Shown here: piece after piece, positions 1 through 8,001 of the stretch
Numbering within the stretch: the stretch's first letter is position 1
Layout: each line of letters opens with the position of its first letter
NCBI GenBank assembly: GCA_030849805.1
Contig: JASANZ010001790.1
Location: 1 to 15,401, forward strand
Length of the DNA: 15,401 nt
Origin: Sergeia podlipaevii
Taxonomy: Eukaryota; Euglenozoa; Kinetoplastea; Trypanosomatida; Trypanosomatidae
Reading direction: 5' to 3'
Notes under the pieces: generated by a model
Seen by the model: the letters and a program-made list of their open reading frames with translations, nothing else
Databases searched by the model: none
Told to the model about the DNA's origin: nothing
Program-made: the position numbers and the translations under genes

Positions 1-2138
1 AGAAGCTTGCGCTGCTTGAGTCTGAGGCACAGAAGCGAGCGGCGGATCTCCAGGCACTGGAGAAGGAACGCCAAAAGAATGAAATTCGCGAGTTGATGTT
101 GCAGGCGACTGAGGCGGAGAGACAGGAGCTGCTGGAGAAGGCGGATGCACTGGAGCGTGATGTGGAGGATGCTCGGAGGCAAGCTGCGGCAATGCAGGCA
201 GCCAACGACGCACTTGAGCATGCGCAGCAAGAAAAGGAGCAGGCGCTACTGGAGCGCATCAACGCCCGAGAGGTGTCGTTAGAAAATCATCGAACCGAGA
301 TGCGCCGACGCGAGTTTTCCATGGAACACCACAGGGAGCAGTGGGTGCTTACGTTGGAGGAAGAGACAGCACTGCGGCAAGGGATGTCGTTCGAACTGAC
401 AGAGGCAGAGCAGCGATACACACAGGCGGTGGACTACTTTACTGTATACATTGCTCAGATGCAGGCACTGCTGTTTAGCGCGCTTGAGCTCAGCGGACGC
501 AGTAGAGAGGAGGGACGTACGCTTTCTGAGCAACTCGCTGCACTTGAGAGCGATAAAGTCAAGCTAGAGGATGCGATGGGTGTGCGTGACAGGACGCTGG
601 CAGGAGTGGAAGGAGCATTAGATGCTGCAAAGAGTTCGATAGCAGAGCTAGAGACCCGTCTTGCGGAGAAGGAGAAGTCTTCTTACGATCTCATTGCAAG
701 CCTCAAGTCAGACCTTGACACTGCGCAGCATTCTATTGCTAATCTGGAGGAGCAGTTGAAGATAAAGGACAGTGCTGCTGCAGCAGCTGCTGCAGCCTCT
801 GAAAGAGCGTTGGATGAGCAACAGCAAGAGCTGGAGTGTCAAAGGGCTAAACTGGAGGCTAGCTGCTCTGCCTTGAGCGCACGTGTGTCAGAGTTGGAGG
901 AAGCGTCGAAGATGCTTGAAGATCAGCTCAGAGAAAAAGACGCCAACGCAGCGGCGCTAAAGACTCAGCTCTCAGAGGCGCTAGCAACAGTATCACTACT
1001 GAGCTTTCATGATGAGCGTTGGGTCTTCCCATCGTCCGATACCCCTATTGTGGTGTCACGGCACCACAAAGTGTTTCCAGACTCTGAGTGGGACCTTATT
1101 CTTTGTGAGAAACCACGCGAACTGCACCGCATCTTCTGCAACGATGTTGCTCTTGCCTGCCATGTGGCAGTCAGCAACATTACCCATCTCCAGTTCACTT
1201 TGGGAAGTCTTCATGTGGACTTTGACGTAAGCCACCCAGCAACGGTAGATGAAAAGGAAATAGACCAGCGCATCATGGAATACACATTCACAGGTATGCA
1301 ACAGCTATATGCCACCAGAAAAGATCCTAGATTCGGCTTGGATGCACTTGCACAGGAAATTGAATGTCTAAAATCCGATAGCGCTGCTGCACAAGAGGCG
1401 ATCACCACGCGAGCGTCGGAAGAAACAGCCGCTCTTCACCAAGAACTCCACCAGAAACAAGAGCTTCACTCGGCATTACAAGATACCATCTCCACCCTCA
1501 TCCAACAACGCAACAACATCACTATCGAGAACACCCAATTACAGAACGATATTGACGACTTACGATCCGCCAACCAACAGTTATGCAGCATGCATAAAGC
1601 CCAGCTAGAGGAGAACACACAACAATATACAGAGAAGGAGCAGCTCGCCTCGGACCTGGAAGCCGCGAACGAGGAGCTCGCGAACCTGCGCAGCCAGTTG
1701 GACGAGGCTCACAGCGAGAAGGAGCAGCTGCGCGGCGAGCTGTCGAGCGAGGGTGNGGGTGCGGACAAGGAGCAGCTCGTCTCGGACCTGGAGGCCGCGA
1801 ACGAGGAGCTCGCGAACCTGCGCAGCCAGTTGGACGAGGCCCACAGCGAGAAGGAGCAGCTGGCGGCAGAGCTGGGCTTGGTGAATGCAATGTTGATTGA
1901 TGCATTGGCAGATGGCGCTGATCAGAGGCGGCGCTCTTTGGCGCTTGAGGCGGAACGTGCGATGCTGAGTGAGGGATATTGTCGTGCCGAGTATGCGCGT
2001 CAGATGCTCCAAGCTCGTGTGGAGGCGGCGAAGGAGAATCGCTCAATTTCTGAGAGTAAGTGGGTAGATATTTCCAAGTGCAATTTGGGTAAGCGTTTCA
2101 CGGTTGCTAAGCGCTTGAAGGTGGAGATAGGGTTGTGA
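1..2138 (+). CDS. FAZ1-family-like coiled-coil protein, 3' part (5' end outside window)
   Basis: The frame is open from base 3 with no stop, so the gene begins upstream; the ATG at 93 is not a credible start. It ends at TGA 2136-2138. Almost all of it is charged, heptad-rich coiled coil (long Glu/Lys/Gln/Leu runs, with an eight-alanine stretch near 773-800). One non-coiled segment at 1005-1310 reads as a globular domain, with the motifs DSEWDLIL, FTLGSLHVDFDVSHP and DEKEIDQRIMEYTF. I recall this pattern from the conserved domain of trypanosomatid flagellar attachment zone proteins (FAZ1 and relatives), which hold the flagellum to the cell body; this is recognition from memory, not an alignment. 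Two near-identical 44-residue units follow (1632-1862), the first containing an undetermined base at 1756. The C-terminal tail, rich in Lys and Arg, is not repetitive. A generic kinetoplastid coiled-coil protein is the alternative. The CDS call is very secure; the family call is moderate. Confidence 0.85.
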   Translation, partial: KLALLESEAQKRAADLQALEKERQKNEIRELMLQATEAERQELLEKADALERDVEDARRQAAAMQAANDALEHAQQEKEQALLERINAREVSLENHRTEMRRREFSMEHHREQWVLTLEEETALRQGMSFELTEAEQRYTQAVDYFTVYIAQMQALLFSALELSGRSREEGRTLSEQLAALESDKVKLEDAMGVRDRTLAGVEGALDAAKSSIAELETRLAEKEKSSYDLIASLKSDLDTAQHSIANLEEQLKIKDSAAAAAAAASERALDEQQQELECQRAKLEASCSALSARVSELEEASKMLEDQLREKDANAAALKTQLSEALATVSLLSFHDERWVFPSSDTPIVVSRHHKVFPDSEWDLILCEKPRELHRIFCNDVALACHVAVSNITHLQFTLGSLHVDFDVSHPATVDEKEIDQRIMEYTFTGMQQLYATRKDPRFGLDALAQEIECLKSDSAAAQEAITTRASEETAALHQELHQKQELHSALQDTISTLIQQRNNITIENTQLQNDIDDLRSANQQLCSMHKAQLEENTQQYTEKEQLASDLEAANEELANLRSQLDEAHSEKEQLRGELSSEGXGADKEQLVSDLEAANEELANLRSQLDEAHSEKEQLAAELGLVNAMLIDALADGADQRRRSLALEAERAMLSEGYCRAEYARQMLQARVEAAKENRSISESKWVDISKCNLGKRFTVAKRLKVEIGL
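1005..1310 (+). other. Globular domain resembling the FAZ1 conserved domain, inside the coiled coil
   Basis: About 100 residues with mixed hydrophobic and aromatic composition (FHDERW at the start, LQFTLGSLHVDFDV in the middle, MQQLY at the end) interrupt an otherwise uninterrupted heptad pattern. The alternating hydrophobic residues around LGSLHVDFDV suggest beta strands, and DEKEIDQRIMEY suggests a helix. This strand-plus-helix layout and the GSL.V.F.V.H core fit my memory of the FAZ1-family domain. The family assignment is inferred. Confidence 0.5.
1632..1862 (+). repeat. In-frame coding tandem repeat, period 132 bp (44 aa), with an N in the first unit
   Basis: Unit 1 starts at 1632 and unit 2 at 1764. 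The first 99 bases of each (1632-1730 and 1764-1862) differ at only about four positions and encode (E/D)KEQL(A/V)SDLEAANEELANLRSQ followed by LDEAHSEKEQL. The remaining 33 bases of unit 1 carry the undetermined base at 1756, and unit 2 runs into unique sequence instead. Codons here are much more GC-rich than those just upstream at 1440-1620, which fits recent homogenisation. Two highly similar units around an N is what a collapsed longer array looks like, so the true copy number may be higher. Confidence 0.9.
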
Positions 2139-2335
2139 TGTTGGTGCGAAGTTTTTGCTGATTGAAGTATACTTTTCAATATGTGCGTTGCTTCCCTTTT
2201 TTGTTTCTTTCTCATTTTGTATTTTTTTTATTTGTTTGTTTATTTGTCATTCATAGTTTTGAGTTTCTCTGAAGGTTTTGGGCTCCTTTTGCTAAATTGG
2301 GGGCAAACAGTGGGAGAGTAATGGAGAACATGTGC

Positions 2336-2372
2336 TTTTTTTTTTAAGTTTTTTTTTTAAGTTTTTTTTTTT
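2336..2372. repeat. Three copies of a 13-bp T10-AAG unit
   Basis: The order is ten T, AAG, ten T, AAG, then eleven T. This makes two perfect 13-bp units and a partial third, in the spacer downstream of the FAZ-like gene. Confidence 0.9.
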
Positions 2373-3107
2373 GCATTTCTGCGTGCTTTCATATATCTTT
2401 ATTTACGTAGATATTATTCATTTTTCTTTTTTCGTTTGCGCGATTCAGTGTGTCTTTTTTTTTTTTTTTTTAATATTAAAAATGTAATTGTGTGCCTCTG
2501 AGAGTGTATGTGTGTACCGAATCGTCCTTTTGTTTCTTCAATTTGTTATTAGAGATTTTTTATCTGTCTTCCTGTATGGTATTTACGCGCAATTATTTTA
2601 AAAAATATTTATAGGGTATGTGAAAATTCGATTGTTCTTTACAGCCCTTTTGAGGTGGTGTGTAACGCTTTTAGAGCATCGTAGACTGTGGGTACCGCTT
2701 TGTAAAAGAAAAAAAATACAGGGTCAACGGATCTCACTCCGTTTGTATGGCTGTACACTGCTGGTATATTATGAATGATACGCACAATGAAGGAAAGATT
2801 TTTTCTTTTTTTGGAACAAAGTTTGTAACTTCAGCATCACTCGCAGTGGAGGAGACCAACAGTGGAGGCTCACCATTGATGAGATGGCACACGATAAGGC
2901 CAGCCGCTTTCTTCTTTCATTTTTTTTTAAAATATATTTCCTTTGATGCTCTCTTGCTCCATTTTTTTTTTTATATTGTTGTCGTCTTTTTTTCCTTCTC
3001 TCTCTCTTCTTTTGTCTTTGCTAAGGAGGTCGTTGAGTGCAAGGTAACCTAGATATTATTGCGAAGGGTAAGTAGTGTGTTGAGAGACATAGTGGTCCTC
3101 CCACTCC

Positions 3108-3128
3108 CACACACACACACACACACAC
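3108..3128. repeat. (CA)n microsatellite
   Basis: An uninterrupted CA dinucleotide run of about ten copies in the spacer upstream of the dynein gene. Confidence 0.95.
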
Positions 3129-3260
3129 CTTTTCTCTTCTGACAGGTGCGCCGCCTTGTTCATTTTTTTTTTGTTACTTTTGTTTTTTTTCTTGCCAATC
3201 AACGCTGGGGAGGAAGGGGTGAGGGAAATTACCTGTACTTGACATTGTAGGTGTCACACT

Positions 3261-3304
3261 CACACACACACACACACACATACACATACACATACATACA
3301 TACA
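3261..3304. repeat. Compound (CA)n-(TACACA)n-(TACA)n microsatellite
   Basis: About ten CA units grade into TACACA and then TACA units. It lies between the upstream gene and the polypyrimidine tract of the dynein gene. Confidence 0.95.
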
Positions 3305-3344
3305 TCGCTTGTTTGTGGGACATTGGGAGGTTGCTCTCAAGCAA

Positions 3345-3395
3345 TTCTTTTTTTTTTCTCATTGTGTACAACTTGTGTTCTCCTTTCTATTTTAG
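3345..3395 (+). promoter_or_regulatory. Probable trans-splice acceptor for the dynein intermediate chain gene
   Basis: A long T/C tract (3345-3360) is followed by a second one, TTCTCCTTTCTATTTTAG, ending in AG at 3394-3395. Addition of the spliced leader here would give a 5' UTR of about 206 nt before the ATG at 3602. The AG near 3417 is an alternative. The rule of a pyrimidine tract followed by the first AG is general for trypanosomatids; use of this particular site is inferred. Confidence 0.6.
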
Positions 3396-3601
3396 CGTAT
3401 CGTATCAATTCTGGTAGATTTTTTTTTTGAATATTTTTACCGCGCTCGTGCGTGGGAAGTTGGATTGTGCATTTAAAATCTGAAGCATTACTTATCAATT
3501 CATATCTATTTGCTGAAACACTATAGAAGAAGGAAGGAAAGGAGAGGGAACTCATCATCTGCACATTTCCCAACAATAACGAAAAAAAAAACTCCAAGGG
3601 G

Positions 3602-6600
3602 ATGGATTTATCAGAAAAGCGAAAGCAACTTGAGGCAATACGCGCCGCGCGGCTAGCGAAGCAACAGGCGTCAAGCGGCCTTGATAGCCGCCGTGCGTCT
3701 ACTTCTCAGAGTTTGCCGAACATGCCTTCTCCCAGTGTCTCTGCCCCACCTGTGGTTGGCTCTCCTCCGCAGTCATCTCCTCCGAACACGCCGAGAACCG
3801 CGGCGCGCGGAGTTCCCGTCGCTGGTGCTTCAGCTAGTGGTGCTACTGCTCTACCCGCAGCTGCATACCCCACTGTTGCGCACGACGCCAATACCTTGCT
3901 GACTGCTACAGTGCCTACTGCAATCACGGACACACGTCGTGGATCTTATGCAGATCCTTGTGCTTCTAACCCCGTAGCCGCGGCCAGCGGAGGTAGCGGG
4001 TTTGAAGAAACACGCAGGCCCTCGGCGCCGGCAGAGGACGATAGCGGAAACAGTCGCCACCTCGCACTGACGCCTTCCAAACAACCACAACCACATCACG
4101 ACAGGCCGGTTTCACCGCGTGCTCGCGGTGTCTCTCCGCGAGGTATCCAGAAAGGCACGACTCCTGCAGATGGAAGGAGGCCGGTGTCTCCACGTGATGC
4201 TGCAGCTCATGCCAAGCGCACGCCCTCGGGATCTCCGCGTGGGGGAGCCAGTCCTCGAGCCCCTGCGTGGGCTCGGGAAAAGAAATCCGCGCGGTTTGCG
4301 CCAGAGCACGCACGTGGACCCTCACCGGCAGGGAGGAAGACCCCAACAAGTGGTGGTGGGGGAGCACGATCTGGCCGCAAGGCACCTCCTCCTCCAGCGG
4401 CGGCGGGCCCGAAGCGTCGCGTCCCTTCTCCAGGGCACGCAGTTCATGCGCACACTGCTGCACTATCATCGTCATCGCCACTAGAGGGCGGAGTGAAGCG
4501 TGTGCCTGAGGCGGTTTATCGGTCACCGTCTGGTCCAGCACGCGTCAGCAACGCCGCTTCCACCTCACCAGATCGACAACCTTCTGCACCGTATTCCTCA
4601 CCATCTTCAGTGGACAGTGAACCGCGTCCGTCCTCGTCGCTGCCGACCGCTGCTCCAGGTCACGCGACTCCAGTGGTGTACGCATCGATGGCGCCTTCAG
4701 CACCGACGCAGGTAGACAGCCGCAATATGTCAGCCGAGCAGGAGGACGAGGCAGATGTGCCCGCCACCACCATCACTCCTGGCCGTACGACGGCTGATCC
4801 ATCGGTGGCGACGGCGTCGAACTATGCGCCGAGCCAAAACGCACGCAGTGGAAGTTATGCACAACCCGCGCCTGCTGCTGCTGCTGCTGCTTCTCAAACT
4901 CGTGCTACGGTGGCAGTAGCCACGGACCCTCCTTCCACCTTCAGCGCGGCTTCCATTTACTCAAGCTCAACGGGAGCAACCATGACACCCGCTCAAGCTG
5001 CGGCCGCTGCGCAGGATAGCGCGGAACAGGGTCTTCAGCTCTTCCGCCGATGGGGCTGCGCTGCTGCTGATCTTTCATCCCTCTCCGTGCGTCGCTGCGC
5101 GCTGACACCAAAGCTTGTCATCGGTAGTGAGCAGCGTGTCGCGACCGATCTCGCGGTATGCGAGGTGGTCTGGCCTGCTGGAGGTCTGCATTCTACATCC
5201 TCTGGGGCTGCTGCTGCGACTGCTAGTGCGCTTCGCCCTTCTCAGTCCGCGCGCCGGGCGGCTTGTGTCGCCGCTGCCTACACCAGCAATGCTGGTATGT
5301 CTGCCTCTGCACGTAACCGTGCTGCCACCGCCACTGGCCGAACCGGAACAGCAACAGTTGCTGCCACTCAGCAACCTGCTCTGGGGCTTGGTGAAACGAG
5401 CATGACCACCTTGGGGGATGCCGCTGCGGGCGCCAGTGTTTCGGGCTTTGGTGCGACTGGTGTCGGCGAAGGTGGTCCTGCCGCGATGCTGATGAGTGAC
5501 TTGCCGTGCTCAGAGTTTGGGTATCAGTGGGGCAGCACTCCCGCTTCTGCCGCGCAACAGCAGCAGCAGCAACAACAACAGCACATTACAGGTGGATACA
5601 AAGATGAGTACTCCTCACCACTGGCGGCAGCGGCGATGGCGGCATCGCGGGCACCGGGCCTTGTCATGGCGTGGATTGTGCTACCAACCGTAACGGCTTC
5701 AGAGAGGGAGGAGGAGGAGGAGCGTGCGCGGGCACAGGAGGCGACAGGTGGCACTGGTGTCGTGACAGACGGTGCTTCAAACGCCGCGGGTGCCCGAAGG
5801 AGGTCTTCCACGAGTGCGGTGAACACCATGGAAGGTGCGCCAGGGGCGGTGTCTGCGACGGGATGTGTTGTTGTTGCCGCCCCGCTTGTCTGCGACTCAG
5901 AGGTGATCTCGTTGCTTGCTCACCCCTTTCATCCCTCTGTGTTGCTCGCCGGCACTCGCAGCGGTCGTATCGTGCTGTGGGATCTCACGCTTGGGGAGTG
6001 GCACCACATGCTTCCTCGTCAAGCCGGTACGCGCGCGCTGGCAACTACTGGGAGTGCAACAGTGCTGCTGCAGCACCCACAAAGACCCACGTTGTCATTC
6101 TTTCCATCTCCACAGGCGCATCAAGGCCCAGTGCTGCGACTCGCCATCTTCGGGGATCGCAATTGTCATCACTTGTACTCTGTGAGCCAGGACGGCCGCG
6201 TGTGCGTGTGGCCAGCACTGCAGCCGGTGTCGCCGGTGTCGTCACGCAGTGCGTACGTGGGCAGCAAGCCCCTTGGCAATACCGCCACCGCAGCGGTATT
6301 CACGAACATGAAGGGGACAGACGCCATGACACAAGTCTTTATTGGCACGTCGGACGGAGACGTTCTTTCCGGTGTGAATAGAGATAAAAATGTGCTTGAG
6401 CTGCGCGACGTGTCTGTGAAGCCGCCGCGCCGCTCCGAGGCCCCCCCACTCTCCAACTCGCTTCTTTTGCAGCTGGACACATTCGCCAGCCCTCCGTCTC
6501 TCGCGATGGGTGCCACTACGATGTCGGGCCCCTCCGCATCCTCCATCATGGCTCACCACACAGGTGTGGTGTCGGTGTTGTCTGCGCAGCCGCGGGTTGG

Positions 6601-7162
6601 CGCTGGGGCTTCTGGCGAGGCGTGTGTCGCGTCTGCAGCGACGGACGGCTCCTGCATCGCGTGGGTTGGCGAGTCCAGCACCCGCTTGGAGGGCTTCGCG
6701 ACTGCGGTGACGGCGCTCTGCTGGTCTCCTACGCACCCACACATGTTTGCTGCCGGTGATGCGAGCGGGGTGCTTTCATTCTGGAACATCACTCGCTCTC
6801 TCGCCGTCCCTGTCGCCGCACAGCAGCTGCGAACGCCACTCAGCGCGGTGGAGGACACCACTATGACAGTGCTCTCCATGTGCACTGCGGATGGTGCGGG
6901 GGTGGGGGCCACGATTGGTGCGTCGTCTCCTACCCAGCCTAGTGATCCCGCTGGTGGCGTTGGCAGGGCTGGCCTTGGGCTCGGTGGCACGTCTTCCGGC
7001 GATGGTGCTGCTCATGGAGGTTGGGGTGACGTTGGGGAAGCATCTGCCACTATTACGTCCATTGTCTTTGCGGAGAGTGGACGCTGGGTGGTTGTGGGTA
7101 ATGCGTCTGGTGCAGTCTTTGTGATTGAGCTCGCGGAGCACCTTTGCCGGCAGGGTAAGTAG
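3602..7162 (+). CDS. Dynein intermediate chain, cytoplasmic dynein-1 type (WD40 protein)
   Basis: This is the non-catalytic chain that links dynein heavy chains to light chains and dynactin. The N-terminus (MDLSEKRKQLEAIRAARLAK) matches the charged helix of cytoplasmic IC that binds dynactin p150 and NudE, which also supports this start. Residues about 30-470 are low complexity, with five SPR motifs (171-219). A TQV at 369-371 followed by an acidic stretch resembles a light-chain-binding site. A nine-Gln run starts at 652. The WD40 part shows FHPSVLLAGTRSGRIVLWDL (from about 775), AHQGPVLRL (839) with a YSVSQDGRVCVW blade, TDGSCIAW (1014), CWSPTHPHMFAAGD (1040) and WVVVGNASGAVFVIEL near the end; these follow the order of DYNC1I blades. 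At 1186 aa it is nearly twice the usual length of about 640, mostly from the disordered region. An axonemal or IFT dynein IC is less likely given the N-terminal helix. It ends in TAG. Confidence 0.88.
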   Translation: MDLSEKRKQLEAIRAARLAKQQASSGLDSRRASTSQSLPNMPSPSVSAPPVVGSPPQSSPPNTPRTAARGVPVAGASASGATALPAAAYPTVAHDANTLLTATVPTAITDTRRGSYADPCASNPVAAASGGSGFEETRRPSAPAEDDSGNSRHLALTPSKQPQPHHDRPVSPRARGVSPRGIQKGTTPADGRRPVSPRDAAAHAKRTPSGSPRGGASPRAPAWAREKKSARFAPEHARGPSPAGRKTPTSGGGGARSGRKAPPPPAAAGPKRRVPSPGHAVHAHTAALSSSSPLEGGVKRVPEAVYRSPSGPARVSNAASTSPDRQPSAPYSSPSSVDSEPRPSSSLPTAAPGHATPVVYASMAPSAPTQVDSRNMSAEQEDEADVPATTITPGRTTADPSVATASNYAPSQNARSGSYAQPAPAAAAAASQTRATVAVATDPPSTFSAASIYSSSTGATMTPAQAAAAAQDSAEQGLQLFRRWGCAAADLSSLSVRRCALTPKLVIGSEQRVATDLAVCEVVWPAGGLHSTSSGAAAATASALRPSQSARRAACVAAAYTSNAGMSASARNRAATATGRTGTATVAATQQPALGLGETSMTTLGDAAAGASVSGFGATGVGEGGPAAMLMSDLPCSEFGYQWGSTPASAAQQQQQQQQQHITGGYKDEYSSPLAAAAMAASRAPGLVMAWIVLPTVTASEREEEEERARAQEATGGTGVVTDGASNAAGARRRSSTSAVNTMEGAPGAVSATGCVVVAAPLVCDSEVISLLAHPFHPSVLLAGTRSGRIVLWDLTLGEWHHMLPRQAGTRALATTGSATVLLQHPQRPTLSFFPSPQAHQGPVLRLAIFGDRNCHHLYSVSQDGRVCVWPALQPVSPVSSRSAYVGSKPLGNTATAAVFTNMKGTDAMTQVFIGTSDGDVLSGVNRDKNVLELRDVSVKPPRRSEAPPLSNSLLLQLDTFASPPSLAMGATTMSGPSASSIMAHHTGVVSVLSAQPRVGAGASGEACVASAATDGSCIAWVGESSTRLEGFATAVTALCWSPTHPHMFAAGDASGVLSFWNITRSLAVPVAAQQLRTPLSAVEDTTMTVLSMCTADGAGVGATIGASSPTQPSDPAGGVGRAGLGLGGTSSGDGAAHGGWGDVGEASATITSIVFAESGRWVVVGNASGAVFVIELAEHLCRQGK
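5555..5581 (+). repeat. CAG/CAA run encoding nine glutamines
   Basis: Nine consecutive Gln codons (CAA, CAG and CAA mixed) lie in the dynein IC gene just before the first clear WD40 blades. The tract is likely length-variable and its function is unknown. Confidence 0.95.
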
Positions 7163-7941
7163 AGACCAGCTTCCGACGTGGAAGGCGAGAGAGAGAGAGA
7201 AATCTGAGCAAAAGGAGGGCGTGCTACTATACGTATCAAGGAGTAGAATAAGCAAGGCTCTCTCTCTCTCTCAAACCATTTTCTTGTACTTGCTTTCTTA
7301 CCCCCCCTTTTTTCAGTCATACAGGGATCCTTTGTAGTAGACATGATACACATGTGTGTGGTCCGCATACACACACACAGATATATAATCAAAGTTTGAC
7401 CGTCATACATATATGTGTGTCTGAATTTTGTACTTGTGCGTTGTTACTTGTCACTCTCTTGAGTGAGTCAACTATCGCTGCAGCTTGAAGAGAGGAAGAA
7501 ATAAGAATAAAGCGATTGCTGTCATGCATAATGACACGCGTTTGGATACCTGTTGTTTTTTTTGAGCGACGTTGTTGCTTTTTTTTTGTTGTTGTTGTTC
7601 TTGGTTGTGTTATATTTCTGCTTATGTGTTCTATTTTCTCTCATCCCTTTCCATATATATGTATTGCATTTATTAACATTCGAAGCTAACAATATACGCA
7701 CGATTGACCTTTCACTACAACAGTGGGCCATATCATCATCACACAAAGCTCGGAATTGAATATATAGATAACTGCATCCCTGCTGATCAGAGCATAGAGC
7801 ACACTCCCTTTTTCCTTTTGATAGTCAACCAGAGGAGGGAACCTCAAAAAAAAAAAAAAACACCGACATTAGCAGTCTCTTCATATATATATATATATAT
7901 ATATTCCAATATAGAGCCGCACGTGTGCCTACGTACGTACA
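7163..7941. other. Intergenic spacer: dynein 3' UTR and cold-shock gene upstream region
   Basis: No gene is seen. The region contains (GA)n near 7187-7201, (CT)n near 7258-7273, a CA/TA patch near 7369-7387, T-rich blocks around 7552-7605, an A15 run at 7846-7860 and an (AT)n run at 7883-7905. All ORFs in it are short and of simple-sequence composition. Confidence 0.75.
7883..7905. repeat. (AT)n microsatellite
   Basis: About eleven AT dinucleotides just upstream of the splice acceptor of the cold-shock gene. Confidence 0.95.
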
Positions 7942-7960
7942 TTTTTTCTTTTCCAACCAG
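7942..7960 (+). promoter_or_regulatory. Probable trans-splice acceptor (distal) for the cold-shock gene
   Basis: TTTTTCTTTTCCAACCAG ends in AG at 7959-7960, 41 bases before the ATG at 8002. Using it would give the full-length protein with its presequence. Confidence 0.6.
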
Positions 7961-8001
7961 AAAAAAAAAGAAAAGTAAGCAATAACATAAAAAAGTTAGA
8001 T

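Larger units (their letters stand above)
2139..3344. other. Intergenic spacer: 3' UTR of the FAZ-like gene and upstream region of the dynein gene
   Basis: The region is T-rich on the + strand and has no credible gene. Just after the stop it has U-rich 3' UTR-like sequence (near 2222-2247, TTTATT/TTTG repeats), then a T10-AAG triplication (2336-2372), a T17 run (2455-2471), and CA microsatellites near 3108 and 3261. The polyadenylation site of the upstream gene should lie here, but its position cannot be read directly. The longest + strand ORF (2747-3052) is largely poly-T translation. Confidence 0.75.

Noticed and set aside
1522..2046. 174-aa minus-strand ORF rich in Pro/Arg
   Set aside because: It is the complement of the repetitive coiled-coil coding sequence and includes the N; its composition mirrors the + strand repeat.
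2747..3052. 101-aa + strand ORF in the first spacer
   Set aside because: Its C-terminal half is mostly Phe/Leu/Ser/Val from T- and C-rich sequence, codon use is unlike the real genes, and no family is recognisable.
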